DNA of 64,000 bases from Congeria kusceri. Its lineage: Eukaryota; Mollusca; Bivalvia; Myida; Dreissenidae. A model generated the notes under the pieces. The model was not told the DNA's origin and searched no databases. It saw only the letters and a program-made list of their open reading frames with translations. Of the stretch, positions 10,462-23,370 are shown piece after piece. Position numbers and translations under genes: made by a program. The stretch is from NCBI GenBank assembly GCA_027627225.1, contig CM051027.1:88830451-88894450 (forward strand), written 5' to 3'. Each line of letters opens with the position of its first letter. Positions within the stretch are counted from its first letter, which is position 1.

Positions 10462-12200
10462 CGAGGGTAATTCAAATATAAATAGGACTGGGGCGATAAA
10501 GTTAACATCTTTTAATTTACTTTCATGGTTATACCTACAAAATACATCGGCATATTTCCTCTACATACAGTGAAAATTTCAATAAAATCAAATTCTAAAT
10601 AAAAATTCTATGCCAATTACAGCAAACACTGTGTGCGCAACCCGGCGCACGAATTAATATTTACTCTTGACGTTATCGACGTCACAAACGCCAACGTTTA
10701 CTCTTTTTCAAAGTACTCTCTCGTGTGTTCAATACAGCGGTGATGGCGATGTATCCACTGTCTGTACACATCCGTGTACAACTCTGCAGAGTACTGTTGA
10801 CTAATATCCGCGGGTCTTCAATTCTTGTAGAGAAGTGAACCTAAGTCCCTTTAACTGGGATTTGATGGTCGGAATATCGAGCAGTCAAATGGTGCTAGGT
10901 CTGGTGAACAAGGGGGATGGGATAACGTACAGAATCCCAAAACTGCCACCTCCAAAGCGGTGGTCCCTGCTGTGTGTGATGACGCATTGCCCATGTGTAG
11001 AATGAAATGCTCCAGGGGCCCACCAGGTCGCTTCTTTCTAAGGGCGTGCACGAGATCACGGCAAAGCACCTGAGCAGAATAAATGGCGTATTTTAAACCC
11101 AGTTTATGCCTTTTCATATATTATAAATGGGATTCGATTAAACAGAATTTTGTCTAACTTTCACATATACAAATTAAAAACAATTACTAATTCATACTAT
11201 TTGACGAATGAAAGTATTGAACTTTAGCTCAATGAGCTATGTTTAAATTATGGATGCTAGTTATTTCTCATCCCATTTCACTTAGCGCATGAGTTGGTAT
11301 TTAAAATAAACAAGATTGGTAAGAAATTTGTTTTCATAATTATTATTATTGTAAAATGTTTTCGACGATGGTTATGATGATAATACATTACCTTGCAAAT
11401 TAATACGGTCAACCATTTTTATTAAAATTATATTAAATAAACAAATTGAAATCAAAACCATAGGACATACCTTTCTCATATTCAAATCTTTAGTCAGGCC
11501 AGAATGAACTGTTCCAACACTGACATCAAACATGTCCGAAAACGTTTGAACTGTCAAACGTCTGTCATTTCGCCGCGTCTCGGCAACTGACGTCACCAAC
11601 ATTCCACTGACTTTCTTCTTTCTGCCTCTTCCCGCCCTATCTATTATCTTGTCTTCGCCGTCCTTGCACCGTTTATGCCAGCTGAAAACAAGCGATCTGC
11701 TGACAGAATTCTCGCCCCTCGTAATCTTGAGTTTTTCAAAAGTTGCAGGAGTATCGCCCATCTGTTGACAGAATTTCACAAACTCGCAAATTTCTAGTTT
11801 GTCATTTGACGGCATGACTGGGTGTGTAACGTTGTCACTATACTCACAAAAATCTTGTTTATTTCCACGTCTAACAATCAAATGACGTCAAATGTACTGG
11901 TGACGTCACTGAAACGTAGTTTAACGTTTTCACGCAATTTAAATGAAATCAGACGACAAATCACGGAAATATAACGACATAGTGGTACTTAAACAGTTAA
12001 CAATATGCAACGCACCTGGTGCTTGTTACCATGGTTTTTCAAACTTAATATATATGCGCGTATAGCGTGAAATTTTTTAAACGTTTATACAATATTGCCG
12101 AGAATGCTTTCTGAGTGATTTTGATATGTAAACCTTGTATCTTGGATGAACAATTAAAAACAAAAAATTCTTAGTCCTATTTATTTTTTAACAACCCTCG
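10462..12200 (-). mobile_element. Mariner-like element, decayed, TA-flanked, 1739 bp
   Basis: Inverted ends are CGAGGGTAATTC..AAATAGGACT at the left and CGAGGGTTGTTA..AAATAGGACT (reverse complement) at the right. Each is flanked by TA (10460-10461 and 12201-12202), the Tc1/mariner target duplication. Two minus-strand transposase fragments lie inside. The ends remain recognisable although the gene is broken, so it could only have been moved in trans. Confidence 0.85.
10851..11881 (-). pseudogene. Broken mariner transposase
   Basis: The N-terminal part (11881 to about 11460) has the paired helix-turn-helix region: SRSLVFSWHKRCKDGED, a basic RAGRGRKKK linker, then DRRLTVQTFSDMFDVSVGTV and LTKDLNMRKVC, typical of mariner. 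The C-terminal part (11117-10851) has the catalytic-core tail GNASSHTA and PPCSPDLAPFDC. About 255 bp between them is not in frame, and the segment expected to carry the first catalytic Asp is not found. In the second motif, families usually read HDNA; here it reads HMGNA, so the Asp is lost. Frame breaks plus missing catalytic residues indicate a dead copy. Confidence 0.8.
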
Positions 12201-12202
12201 TA

Positions 12203-12927
12203 TAGTGGAAAATTTCCGAATATGTTTGTTTTCAAGTGTCAGTTAGCATTACAAATGACTTACCGCTAATTACAGTTACATGCTTTGAAACACAAAACGT
12301 AATTCTTGTGTTTTCTGATTTGGTCAGTTCAAATTGTTAAACATTATTCAGATATGTAAACATACACTGTGCTGATAAACTGTTCACATGGTTAACAATG
12401 TTTGTTTCTGATTAAATCTATTGTTGTATGTAAAAGCCTAACAATCAGTAACACTGTTTTATTCAATCATTAAATTTTTACAAAATAAAATCAGAGGTCC
12501 AGATCAGGCACGTACACATGTAAATTACAAACAATTAGGAAGATATACAGGGAAATTTAGGTGCACATATACGCCAAAAAAATTCCATTGGGGTGTACTT
12601 TTAACGAATCATTTTTCCAATGTTTGCATACAAAACGTCCAATTTTAGTAACTGGAGGAGAGAAGAAGATGAAAGTTTTGACAGGCCTACCACCAGTTAT
12701 CCTACATAGTACCACAAATTAACAATATGATTACAAATGAACAAGTTCAGAATCACTTTTTTTTTTAAACGAGGTAAATTTGGACATTTTCAAGTCCAAG
12801 GTTTTTGGTTTGAACTTTGACAGAGTTTGTTACTCGGAACCATAAGAAAAGAACTACAGAATTAAAGGGACCTATTCACATATTGGCAAATGACAATTCC
12901 AAATTTTTGTCACAGATTCCAAACAGA
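12203..12927. other. AT-rich intergenic stretch
   Basis: No gene, tRNA or clear repeat recognised. Confidence 0.4.
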
Positions 12928-13368
12928 AACAAAATTCTGTGTTTGATAAACACACATGCCCCCAGTTGGTGCTGGATAGCCCATTTCTTAGTCCAAATTA
13001 GGTCAAGGTCAAAATGAGGTTGGGTGATATGGGTGGATTGGGGGTGGTCGTAAGCAACAACTGTGTAAGTATCCAAGTGTTGTAGCAAGCGGTATTGGTG
13101 CTAGAGGAAACGGTAAAATCTAGTTAACCAAGAAACAGCCCATTTGAATTATTCTAAGTGCAAATTAGGTCAAGGTCAAAGTGAGGTTGGGTGATATGGG
13201 TGAATAGGGAATGGTCATAAGCAACAACTGTGTAAGTATCCAAGTGTTGTAGTAAGCGGTGTTGGTGCTAGACGAAATGGTAGAATCTACTTAACCTTGT
13301 CATGGACAGAAGGACGGACGGACAGGACAATCACTATATGCCTCTCGCATCAAGATGCCAGCGGCATA
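12928..13368 (-). mobile_element. Tandem-core element family E, two internal monomers
   Basis: It begins AACAAAATTCTGTGTTTGAT, followed by a run ending ATGCCCCC, and ends GCATCAAGATGCCAGCGGCATA after GGACGGACGGACAGGACAAT. The internal unit 'ggtcaaggtcaaaatgaggttgggtgatatggg' occurs twice about 150 bp apart. A single-unit copy in the other orientation lies at 24931-25212, supporting both boundaries. Confidence 0.65.
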
Positions 13369-13398
13369 AAAAAAAACTTTGCAGACATGTTACCGAAC

Positions 13399-14364
13399 AA
13401 ATTACATCAAGGATATCAGTAAAACTGGTGGATGCTCCCCAATGCGCTTTGTCAAGCAATATAAATGCAATGAGAAGGGCAAAGATATTAAAATGACTAA
13501 AAATCAATAGAAATGTGCACTATATTTCAGAAATTTTTAAAGTCCAATAACTCTAAGAAAAATCAATGAAGTGGAACATCCTCCAAATATGCACACCTCC
13601 TCTTGGCAATGAAGCTTCCCATAAAATATCATTGAAATCAGGCCAGTTGTTGCTGAGAAATTGCTTGGACAAAAATTTATGCAGTATATACTAATTTCAG
13701 AAATTTTCAAAGTCCCATAACTCTGAGAAAAATCATTGAAGTGGAACGTCCTGGTAATATGCACACCTCCTCTTGGTAATGAAGCTTCCCATACAATTTT
13801 GTTGAATTCCAGCAAGTAGTTGCTCAGAAATAGCACAGACAAGAAAGTAAAGAATAGTGCACTATATACTGATTTCAGAAATCTTCAAAGTCCCATAACT
13901 CTAAGAAAAATCACTAAAGCGGAATGTCCTGGTAGTATGCACACCTCCTCTTGGTAATGAAGCTTCCCATAAAGTATATTTGCATTCCAGAATGCAGTTA
14001 ATGAGAAATAACCCGGAGAAGAAAGTCAAAAAATTTGCACTATATAGTGATTTCAGAAATCTTCAAAGTCCCATAACTCTTTCGTTGAATTCCAGCCCAG
14101 TAGTTGCTGAGAAATACTTTGGACAAGAAAATCAAGAATTAAGCACTACATACTTATTTCAAAAATATTCAAAGTCCCATAACTCTGAGAAAAATCACTG
14201 AAGTGGAACGTCCTGCTAATATGCACATCTCTTCGTAATGAAGCTTCCCATGAAGTTTCGTTGAATTCCGGCCAGTGGTTGCTGAGAATTACTCAGGACA
14301 AGAAAGTGTGACGGAAAGATGGAAGGAAGGATGGACAAAGTGGCGACTATATACTCCCCCCCCA
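13399..14364 (-). mobile_element. Tandem-core element family C (about 170-bp monomers)
   Basis: The end CAAGGATATCAGTAAAACTGG, then GGTGGATGCTCCCC, is followed by five degenerate monomers with 'aaagtcccataactctgagaaa', 'gcacacctcctcttggtaatgaagcttccc' and 'gttgctgagaaat'. It closes with GGACAAAGTGGCGACTATAT and a poly-C tract. Reverse-orientation copies lie at 27372-28454 and about 55250-55992. No protein is encoded. Confidence 0.7.
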
Positions 14365-15532
14365 ATTTTTTTTTGGTAACTTGCTATCGTCTATTTTCTG
14401 TATGCGATAACTAGTGAATACTCTTGAGTAAACCAGCATGTATATTATAGTATATTATGTTCGTACCAAGTGCTTTGAACAATGCCTTTCATAAATAAGA
14501 AACAGATTTAAGACGAATAAACACCATAAACGTTCAAAAGAACTATTACTAAACTTAGGATGTAGTGAATTAGATCCCATGGACAGCTGCTTAAAATTAA
14601 ACGAATCTGCATTTTAACATAGTGGAAGAAGAGTTACGCGGTAGAGATTACGGTATTTCTAGTAACTTTCTTCCTGTCTGATTTAATTATATAAATTGGA
14701 CAAACACAAATTGTGAAATATTGTGTAAAATTTGAAAAAAAAAAAGTCATATTCGATAGGGAACCTTTATAAATACCGGCTATTGGTTGACTTAAAATTT
14801 TTCGTAGATGCTTTTGCTTGTGTAATATTTAGCATTCCATATTTTTTTAAAGAAAATCTGTGTCAATATAAGTCCTATGGAAACAAATTAAAATGCTTGC
14901 TGCATTGACAAGTGTTGGTTTACTTTCCAAAAATTATTGGTGATTTATTGCAAAAATAATTCCTTTTTTTTGACAGTTATAAAAAATATGAATTATGAAA
15001 AGTTAAATTCTATAAATAGGAGTACTTTAATGCTGATGGTTTATCAATTTGAAGGCACCTATGTTAATTAATTTATGAACATTAAAATTGATTGCCTTTT
15101 TATGTCAGCTTGCATAAATGACCGTTTGTGATTAATAAATCTATATTTAGAATTTAGAAAAAGGGATGCTTATGTTGTTATTAAAACTTAAAAGTGTCTT
15201 TAATCTGTACTTCTTTACTTGTTTTAATATGCCATTAAATAGTGCCAATAGAAAAGAGTAGGAAAAAACAAAAATAACTAAAATACTTCAATAAAAAAAA
15301 AAATTTGCCCACCCTCCTGATTGTTTGGAAATAGTGCCTGAGAAACAATTCATTTTTTTTAGCCTAAAGAAGCAAAAAACATTCCTGACACAGCATTATA
15401 TTGGAAATAATGTGATGTTTATGAATACACATCAACTGAAATTGATGCAATTATAAAGTGTTTGCAATGCTTTTTGTTGTAATTTGTTTATGTTTATCAC
15501 TTACATCAAGTGAGTGTTAAAATTACACCTTT
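14365..15532. other. AT-rich intergenic stretch with one dispersed repeat
   Basis: About 14460-14600 is similar to 36485-36660 ('ttcgtaccaag', 'aataaacaccat', 'agaactatt', 'gatcccatggac'), so it is a dispersed repeat fragment. No gene is seen elsewhere in it. Confidence 0.45.
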
Positions 15533-17427
15533 AACAAGAGGGCCCTACGACACTCACCTTATAACTTGTAACCCAATTGGAATTTGCATCCCTCAGGCGT
15601 GGCTTATTTTTATCCCAGGGGCATAATATGAACAATCCTGAACAAACCTCTGGGCATTGCGGTTTACGGTAAAGATATTTAAAGTAACTTTGCTATTTAA
15701 GTCTATATAAAGCATGTGACCCCTCGGGGTGCCACCAGATTTGACCCCAGGGGCATAATTTGAACAATCGTTGGAGAGGACCACTACGCAATGTTACGTA
15801 CCAAATATACGAAACCTGTGGGCCTTTCCGTTTCAGAGGAGATTTTAAAAGTCATTTTGCTATTTAAGTCTATAAAAAAAATGTGACCCCTGGGGCGTGA
15901 CCAGATTTGACCCCAGGGGCATAGTTTGAACAATATTAGTAGAGGACCGCTATAGGGATGTTAAATACCAAATATGAAACCTCTAGGCCTTGCAGTTTCA
16001 GAGGAGAAGAATTTTAAAGTCATTTTGCTATTTAAGTCTATATAAACCATGTGACCCTGGGATGTGATCAGTTTTGACCCATGTGGCATAATTAGAACAA
16101 TCTTTGAAGAGGACCATTTGAAGATGTTAAATATCAACTATGAAACCTCTGGGCCTTGCGGTTTCAGAGGAGAAGATTTTTAAAGACATTATGCTATTAA
16201 AGTTGATTTAAACCATGTGACCCCCGAGGGCGTGACCCGTTTTGACCCCAGGGCATGATTTGAACAATCTTTGTAGAGGACTGCTATATGATGTTAATAC
16301 CAAATAAGAAACCTCTGGGCCTTGTGGTTTCTGAGGAGAAGATTTTAAAAATCACTTTGCTATTTAAATCTATATAAATCATGTGACCCCCAGGGCGTGG
16401 CCAGTTTTGACCCCAGGGTCATAATTTGAACAATATTTGTAGAGAACCACTATAGGATGTTACACACCAAATACGAAACCTCTGGGCCTTGTGATTTCAG
16501 AGGAGACAATTTTTAAAGACAATTTGCTATTTAAGTTTATATAAACCATGTTACCCCTGGGGCATGGCCAGTTTTGACCCCAGGGGCATAATTTGAACAA
16601 TCTTTGTAAAGGACCACTATAGGATGTTACATACCAAATATGAAAACTCTGGGCCTTGTGGTTTCAGAGGAGAAGATTTTTAAAGTCATTTTGCTATATA
16701 TTCTATATAAACCATGTGACCCCTTGGGCATAGCCCGTTTTGACCCCAGGGGAATAATAAGAACAAAATTTGTAAAGGACCACTAAAGGATGTTACATAC
16801 CAGATATGAAACCTCTGGGCCTTGCGGTTTCAGAGGAGAAGATTTTTTAAGTCATTTTGCAATACATTCTATATAAAAACATATGACCCCCGGGGGAGGC
16901 CAGTTTTGACCCCAGGGGCATAATTTTAACAATTTTTGTAGAGGACCACTATAGGATGTTACATACCAAATATGAAACCTCTGGGCCTTGTGGTTTCAGA
17001 GGAGAAGATGTTTTTAAGTTATTTGCTATATATTCTATATAAACCCTGTGACCCCCGGGGCGTGGCCCGTTTTGACCCCAGGGGCATTGTTTGAACAATC
17101 TTTGTAGAGGACCACTACAGGATGTTACATACCAAATATGAAACCTCTGGGCCCTGGGGTTTCAGAAAAGAAGATTTTTAAAGTTAATACTTTTTAAATC
17201 TATTTTTAACTCTAGTGGCCTACATATGCAGCAGACCGTAACGATTTGGACTACTTTGAAAGAGGGTCACCTAATGATCATTCTTGTGAAGTCTGGTGAA
17301 AATCTACTAAGCGTTTTAGGAGGAGATGTTTGAATGAAAAGTTGACGACGCACGCATGCACACACACAAGTTGGACAAAGGGCGATCACAAAAGCTCACC
17401 ATGAGCACTTTGTGCTCAGGTAAGCTA
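15533..17427 (+). mobile_element. Helentron/HINE-like element, family A, about ten 166-bp monomers
   Basis: It opens AACAAGAGGGCCCTACGACA plus CTCACCTTA and ends GAGCACTTTGTGCTC then AGGTAAGCTAA. The phrase GACCCCAG recurs at 15743, 15909, 16409 and 16576, giving a 166-167 bp period; each unit also has 'gaggaccactata' and 'gggccttgcggtttcagagg'. GACCCC..CCCCAGGGG blocks in each unit are self-complementary. This array is more regular than the copy at 1791-4475, suggesting later homogenisation. Confidence 0.8.
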
Positions 17428-17542
17428 ACATGCCATACGTGAAGAAGGTCATAGGCTCAACTTTTTTGTTTTTTTATGCTCTTCTAAAGAATGTTTGGAT
17501 TGCGTAGTCAATATGCTTCAGACAGCCAGATAAGGGTATACG

Positions 17543-17570
17543 AGGGGTATATCACATGTGATATACCCCT
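17543..17570. repeat. Perfect 28-bp palindrome
   Basis: AGGGGTATATCACA is followed directly by its reverse complement, with no spacer. It could extrude as a cruciform or be a protein-binding dyad; no neighbouring gene tells which. Confidence 0.85.
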
Positions 17571-17648
17571 ATACATTTTGGACTGAGAATACATTTACCA
17601 CCATAAATTCTTGTTTGAGTGTACATTTACCCATTTACCCTCAAGCCA

Positions 17649-17940
17649 GGCCTGGCTACCTCAGTTGGTAGAGCGCATGACTGTCAATCCAAGGTTTACG
17701 AGTTCACTCCCCAGCCTGGCCACATAACTGGTGTGGGGATTGGTCATAAAATAATTTCTACAGCCATTTTCTCCTCCTATCTCTGATTAGGGCAGTTGTC
17801 AATTACTGGCATGTGTGCACTTAGTACTGGTAACCGCTTAGATCGGCTACCCTTGACCAGGAAAAGTGTGAGTAGTAGGTTAACTGACCGCTGTGATATG
17901 AATTAAATACAGTTAAAAACGACGAAAAATCCAAACAAAC
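17649..17940 (+). mobile_element. tRNA-derived SINE
   Basis: The head has a Pol III A-box-like TAGCTCAGTTGG-type segment (here 'acctcagttggtagagcgc') and a degraded B-box ('gagttcactcc'). A conserved body follows (TGTGGGGATTGGTCATAAAA, 'gggcagttgtcaattactggc', 'gtgagtagtaggttaac'), then an A/C-rich tail. The same body occurs at 30958-31139 and 60149-60440. The head is too diverged to be a working tRNA. Confidence 0.8.
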
Positions 17941-17954
17941 ATTTACCCTCTACA

Positions 17955-18050
17955 CAAAAAGTTATCTGAAGATCTGACGCTATAGTTTTTGCAGATCTGA
18001 AGATCTGACGCTGTAGTTTTTGCAGATCTGAAGATCTGACACTACAGTAT
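17955..18050. repeat. 31-bp direct tandem repeat, three units
   Basis: 'gaagatctgacgctgtag' recurs at 31-bp intervals (about 17969, 18000, 18031) joined by 'tttttgca'. Each unit also has the dyad AGATCT. No gene overlaps. Confidence 0.8.
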
Positions 18051-20080
18051 GGCATTACCAAACTGAAATCTGTAAATGAGTCCCTTTACAGAGCAATACA
18101 ATTCGATATAACTATAAAGGTTTCCAAGTAATGGGGAGTACTGAGTAACTTTTTCAGTTACTGATGCAGTCTGCTCAAAGATCTGTCAGACCTCTAACAA
18201 AGCCAGTAAAAAGGTAAGCAAACCTTATATTGGTTGTCCTCATATTCTTATGTGTAGCTGATTTTAGTTAGATTGGTTTATGTATGTAAGCACATTGTAT
18301 TTATTCCCACTGTCATTATTTAACATTAACATTATGTTGTAGAGGCATGGCTGTAGGAATACTGCCCAATGGATTTTATGCAATTATTTAGCATGAAAAA
18401 ATTGCCTCACTATAATCTTGTTGTACTAATTAATTACATCATACTAACATTCAACCCACCAAGTTAACGTATCAACTGTCCACAACTATGTATTGTAATA
18501 TAGTTATCAGCATAAAATATATGCCACTATTTTTGGTGTTAACACTTTGAACATTTTACTGCTGCGTTTTGACGAACTTTTGGTACGTTTTGACAAAGTA
18601 AAACTTTTTTGGTGTTTTGCCTATGGTATTGCATATCTTAACCTGCAAGTAAGGCCCTGTGGCAATTTTTAGCTACTTTTTAAATGGGCAATATTGGCAA
18701 AACCGGCGAAAGACCAAAACTGTGGTGGAAATATCTCCCTATATGTCTATAGATTAGCGACAGGATTTTGGTAGCTACTTTCATGCGCTGAAACGGCATG
18801 GTTAGCATTAGTATTTCTTAATAAAATTTACATAACTGCAAAGAGAATTTATTCCTCAATAATGTTTCATAAATATTTGTATGATAACACTTCCATTTTG
18901 GATGCAACACCAATTTAAACCTTCACACTATAGCATTTTAAACACATCTCGCTGTCCTCCGCTGTGTAAACTTTAATCGATATTCTGCTACACTGAAACA
19001 ACTGCGTCATTTCGATTGGTCATTCAATTCTATCATTCATTGTCCGATTGGTAGAAGCCTATTTGAAGGGCTAAACAAGGCAAGGTAAACATGGCGGTCT
19101 GTACATGAATGTAGATTTATACAAAAGTTTAAATTGGAATTAAACGCATGTTCTAGGTAAATTTTGGCACATGTTAAGCAGTTTAGGTGTTGTTTAGGTA
19201 AAATACATTGATGGATAACTGTTTTGTTGCAAATAATGGAAATTTATGAAATGTTAAACTTTCTGTTTTCCACCACATAAACCGTCTCTCGGCGATGAGA
19301 CGTTACAGCGAATTTAGCCCAATCTAAAAAAGGAGCACTAAATTCGCGTTTAACCTCTCATTTATAATGCATAACTCAATAGACGCCGAAAAAGGTATGC
19401 TATAAGACACTTTAAAACGACTTATACGTTAACTAAATATTATAAAATAATTAAATGAAGTGTAATATTTAAACATCTTTATTAGTTTGGAAATGGCATC
19501 GTCTTACTACTACAGAACCAGCAGAATATTACTGATGAAGTTCACTGCTTCTTATCGATCGTGACATTTTATTTGTGTTACGCGAAAATATTTATTTGTA
19601 ATTTTCACTAGTTCTGACAGGAGGTCAGAGAATACATTTGTCTTCCATTGAGAACACCACAGATCTACGATCAAAAATAATGTAAACGATGAACTCGATG
19701 AGATCTGGCTGACATTGCGACATTTATGTAATATATCATGAAAGATTCATGTGTTTCCTATATCATGAAGATTTCATTAATAAATAAGATTAAACAGCTG
19801 CGTTGATTTTCTTTATAAAAGTACTAAAACATTACTAAAATATAGTAATGTTGTAAATAAGATAAACAAAACTATAAACAAGCAATATAACATCAAATCA
19901 TAAAATCAGTTTAAGTAAAATATGAACCATATAAAAATCAAGATACTCAACATTTTATATATGTATACAGTATATATAGTTGCTAGATAATCAACACCGT
20001 ACGCGTTCACCGTGTATTGACAAAACAACTAGAATCTAACTTCATGCAACATAATAACATATTGTGCAGGCCTCATCACT
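18051..20080. other. Intergenic stretch, no gene found
   Basis: No reading frame of note. A segment at 19552-19594 (TATCGATCGTGACATTTT..) is repeated just after the microsatellite block at 20605-20645. 'aaacatggcggtctgtacatga' near 19090 opens only a five-codon frame. Confidence 0.45.
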
Positions 20081-20084
20081 TACA

Positions 20085-20610
<526 letters not shown>

Positions 20611-20669
20611 CGTGACATTTTGTTTGTATAACGCGAAATATATATATATATATAATAAATCTCTGCAGA

Positions 20670-20697
20670 GTATCATCATCATCATCATCATCATCAT
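20670..20697. repeat. (ATC)n microsatellite
   Basis: Eight or nine ATC units in a row, 60 bp after a short TA run at 20639-20653. Confidence 0.95.
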
Positions 20698-21197
20698 TAC
20701 CGAAGCGTAATAGGTGTAATAGTCTCTTTTCGAAGTGAATATCATTAAATAACTCACACATTAACAGTCATGCTCATCAATTGTCTTCAAATGTGCTGTG
20801 CACTGTTTGGATTTTTCATCGAAACGAACTAACGGACAAAGAAACAAACATGGTTTTTACACGAAATGTTGTGAAAGATACTCGAATGATTGCGCTGTGA
20901 ACTAATAAGGCAAGTGATGCCGACTTTGTTTATGGTGCCGGGCAAAATATGAAATAGCCAGGAATTGGAGCCAAGGTTGTGGACACCCTTCTCACGTTGT
21001 ATCTTTCTTATAAATGTATAAAACATTGTAAAATTTGGTGTGATTGCTAATGAAACATTGAACACAAAGTTTGTCGATCTAGTAGATTTTGGGGGAACAA
21101 AATAATCTATTGAGACAAAACTGTTTAAACTCGAAAGTAGTCATTGATTTGTCTTCAATTTCGATTTCAAATCGTATTTATTCGAAATAATAAATGC
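20698..21197. other. Intergenic stretch
   Basis: No gene or repeat recognised; short frames only. Confidence 0.4.
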
Positions 21198-21735
21198 CTT
21201 TTATGTGGTATCCTGTGCCAACGGTGTATTGCATCTGACGTCTTTATATAATATTTGAATTTACAAAAGAAATCAATAGCATCCACAAATAAATGTATTT
21301 ATATCGATTGTCTATAGTTAATCGTTTTTGCTGAACTTTTGCGCCGGTATTACGGTTAATCGTAGGGAGCGGACTAGATCGGGTATGTTTGACTGAAGTT
21401 AATGTGTTTCTTTAACAAAACTGAGCGGGTGAATTGAACGAAAAAAAAGCACCTTTATCCAGATTTTATGAATGACTGGGGTTGTTTACCCTCGGGACTT
21501 CTGTTGGAAACCATTGCCCGAGCTCACTGCTTAACATATAAAACTTTGCGTAAATATAATGAAATAAACAATTCCTTTAATACATAGGGAAAGTTATATA
21601 TATATATATATTTATATAAGTTTACAGTGTGGGTGCGGTGCTAATAATAAAAATATATGCTTTAAAAATAACAATATTAGTAAAATTGTTCAATCCAGAT
21701 TTTACCGTTTTATAAATGCCTATATATGTATAGTC
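21198..21735. repeat. Dispersed repeat shared with 35640-35945
   Basis: Both copies carry 'atcctgtgccaacgg', 'gtgtattgcatctgac', 'gaactttggtgccggtatta'-like and 'ctaggtcgggtatgttt' blocks in order, ending near 'tccagattttaccgttttata..cctatatatgta'. The class is unknown; no TIR or coding region seen. Confidence 0.6.
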
Positions 21736-23020
21736 TGCTAGTGGCCATTGGCTTATACGACAGACTCAGCCAATAACGGTTCTGTTGCATTATTGTGCAT
21801 GCTTCTGTGGAAATGTATTAACGCATCAAGGTTATTCAAGTGCTGATGAAATGTAATCCTTTCCAACGATAAAAAGGGTGTTATTTGAATAAAAGTTTAC
21901 ACATAAACAGCTTCATATATTAAAAAATGCAGAATCAGAAAACAAATCTTCGAGGTGTGCTTGATGTAAGACAACTTCACATAAATACTGAAATTAAAAA
22001 TTTAAAAATTAACTATTGATTAAATCATTATGCAATAAACATGCATTGTTTTTCGGTTAAACTATTATTGTATTATAAAAACAGATGAATACAATTTGGG
22101 GTTAACTGATATGTTTTCTATATGTCTTCATAACTTAATATCAAATATGATTAGAAAAAAAACGATCAGAACCAGTACGAAAAGTATGCTAATGGGGGTT
22201 TAAGAGCTGGAATATTCATGCACATACAGTTTAGAAGTTGAAAAACTTTATATATTGTTTCATCAAATTACTCGTGCGTTTAAATGTTAACTTTGAATAA
22301 AATGGAGACTTGTTGAAAATGCTAAGTCATAGGATTAGAGGGCCGCATTGTGATGACAATTTGCACCCCATTTCTTATTTAAGCAATGTCAGAAACTCCG
22401 CGCGACGTTGCATAGCAACAACTGGTGTGAATTGGTTGAGTAACAATTAAAACTAAATCATATGCCAATTTACCTATGTCATAAGTTAAATTGAGATTAA
22501 AAGATGGTCATTTGATAATTGTATTAATGTCATAGTAACCTCATTATCAAAAATCTGATGAAAGAAGAGATCGAAACAGTCACTCATACTGAAGCAATTT
22601 TGTTTAAAATATCATTTGTGTATTTTGTTAAGAATAATTATAATAAATAAAACGGAAGAATATTTAGTTTGAATAAATGCATTTTATATACTGCAATGCA
22701 TGCATATATAGTTGCGATTTATTAATATATTGTTATACATGCATGTTTATTTAGTTTTCAATGACATTGCTTAAAGATTTTTCTAATTAGCTTTAAACAA
22801 TATTTTCTTACATTCAATAAGAAAATCAACACTGTCTAAATTTTAACATTACATGGGGAAATATAATTCAAGGTGTCAGGTGACTGGTCATTAAAATAGA
22901 GTATCACAATACTGCATCAATGTGTTAATAATAGATGGTACAGGTAATTATTAACGAGCCGAAACGTGTGAAAATTACCTGTTTACTGTACACTTCAGTT
23001 TATACCGGACAATATAACAC
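21736..23020. other. AT-rich sequence upstream of TIMM22
   Basis: No gene seen. GTTGCATAGCAAC at 22407-22419 is a short dyad resembling an RFX X-box, but with a 3-bp instead of the usual 4-bp centre. Confidence 0.4.
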
Positions 23021-23027
23021 AGAGCGA

Positions 23028-23085
23028 ATGAACCCAGGGCGAACGGACCCAGGGCGAACATGTATGCACGGCGAACGTACACCTA
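23028..23085. promoter_or_regulatory. Short direct repeats about 50-100 bp upstream of the TIMM22 start codon
   Basis: 'gaacccagggcgaacggacccagggcgaacatg..acggcgaac' holds two CCCAGGGCGAAC copies 16 bp apart and a third partial GGCGAAC. They may be promoter elements or part of the transcribed leader. No TATA box is apparent. Confidence 0.4.
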
Positions 23086-23132
23086 ATACAACGACGAATA
23101 GTTGAGTTTGACCCTTGTATGACATCATTCCA

Positions 23133-23370
23133 ATGGCGGCGCCCATGAGACTAAACGAAGGTGTCAAAAAAGAAACGATATCAGAGTTGACATTGAAAGA
23201 TGTAGACAGTTTTAGTTTTATAGTTGACCATGTGATAGGTGAAAAAAAGTTGAAAACAAATGTTTTCCTTCCGACAGCTGTCGGAACCGCCTTTCGGCCT
23301 AAGGAAGAAATTATGGTCACAAGGGTGTTCGAAAGTTGCATATTCAAGGCAACCGCCAGTGGTGTAGTAG
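23133..23370 (+). CDS. TIMM22: TIMM22 exon 1
   Basis: It covers residues 1-79 plus the first base of Gly80, ending GGTGTAGTAG before donor GTATGC. It encodes the soluble N-terminus and the start of the first membrane segment (FKATASGVV). The next exon is 8.5 kb away, so this exon is easily missed as a stand-alone 90-residue frame. Confidence 0.93.

Noticed and set aside
17649..17725. tRNA-like sequences at 17.65, 31.1 and 60.15 kb
   Set aside because: Heads have mismatched stems and damaged B-boxes and are followed by a shared SINE body, unlike the intact tRNA-Glu at 37134-37205.
19090..19115. ATGGCGG start resembling an animal first exon
   Set aside because: It stops after five codons and has no donor giving a longer frame.
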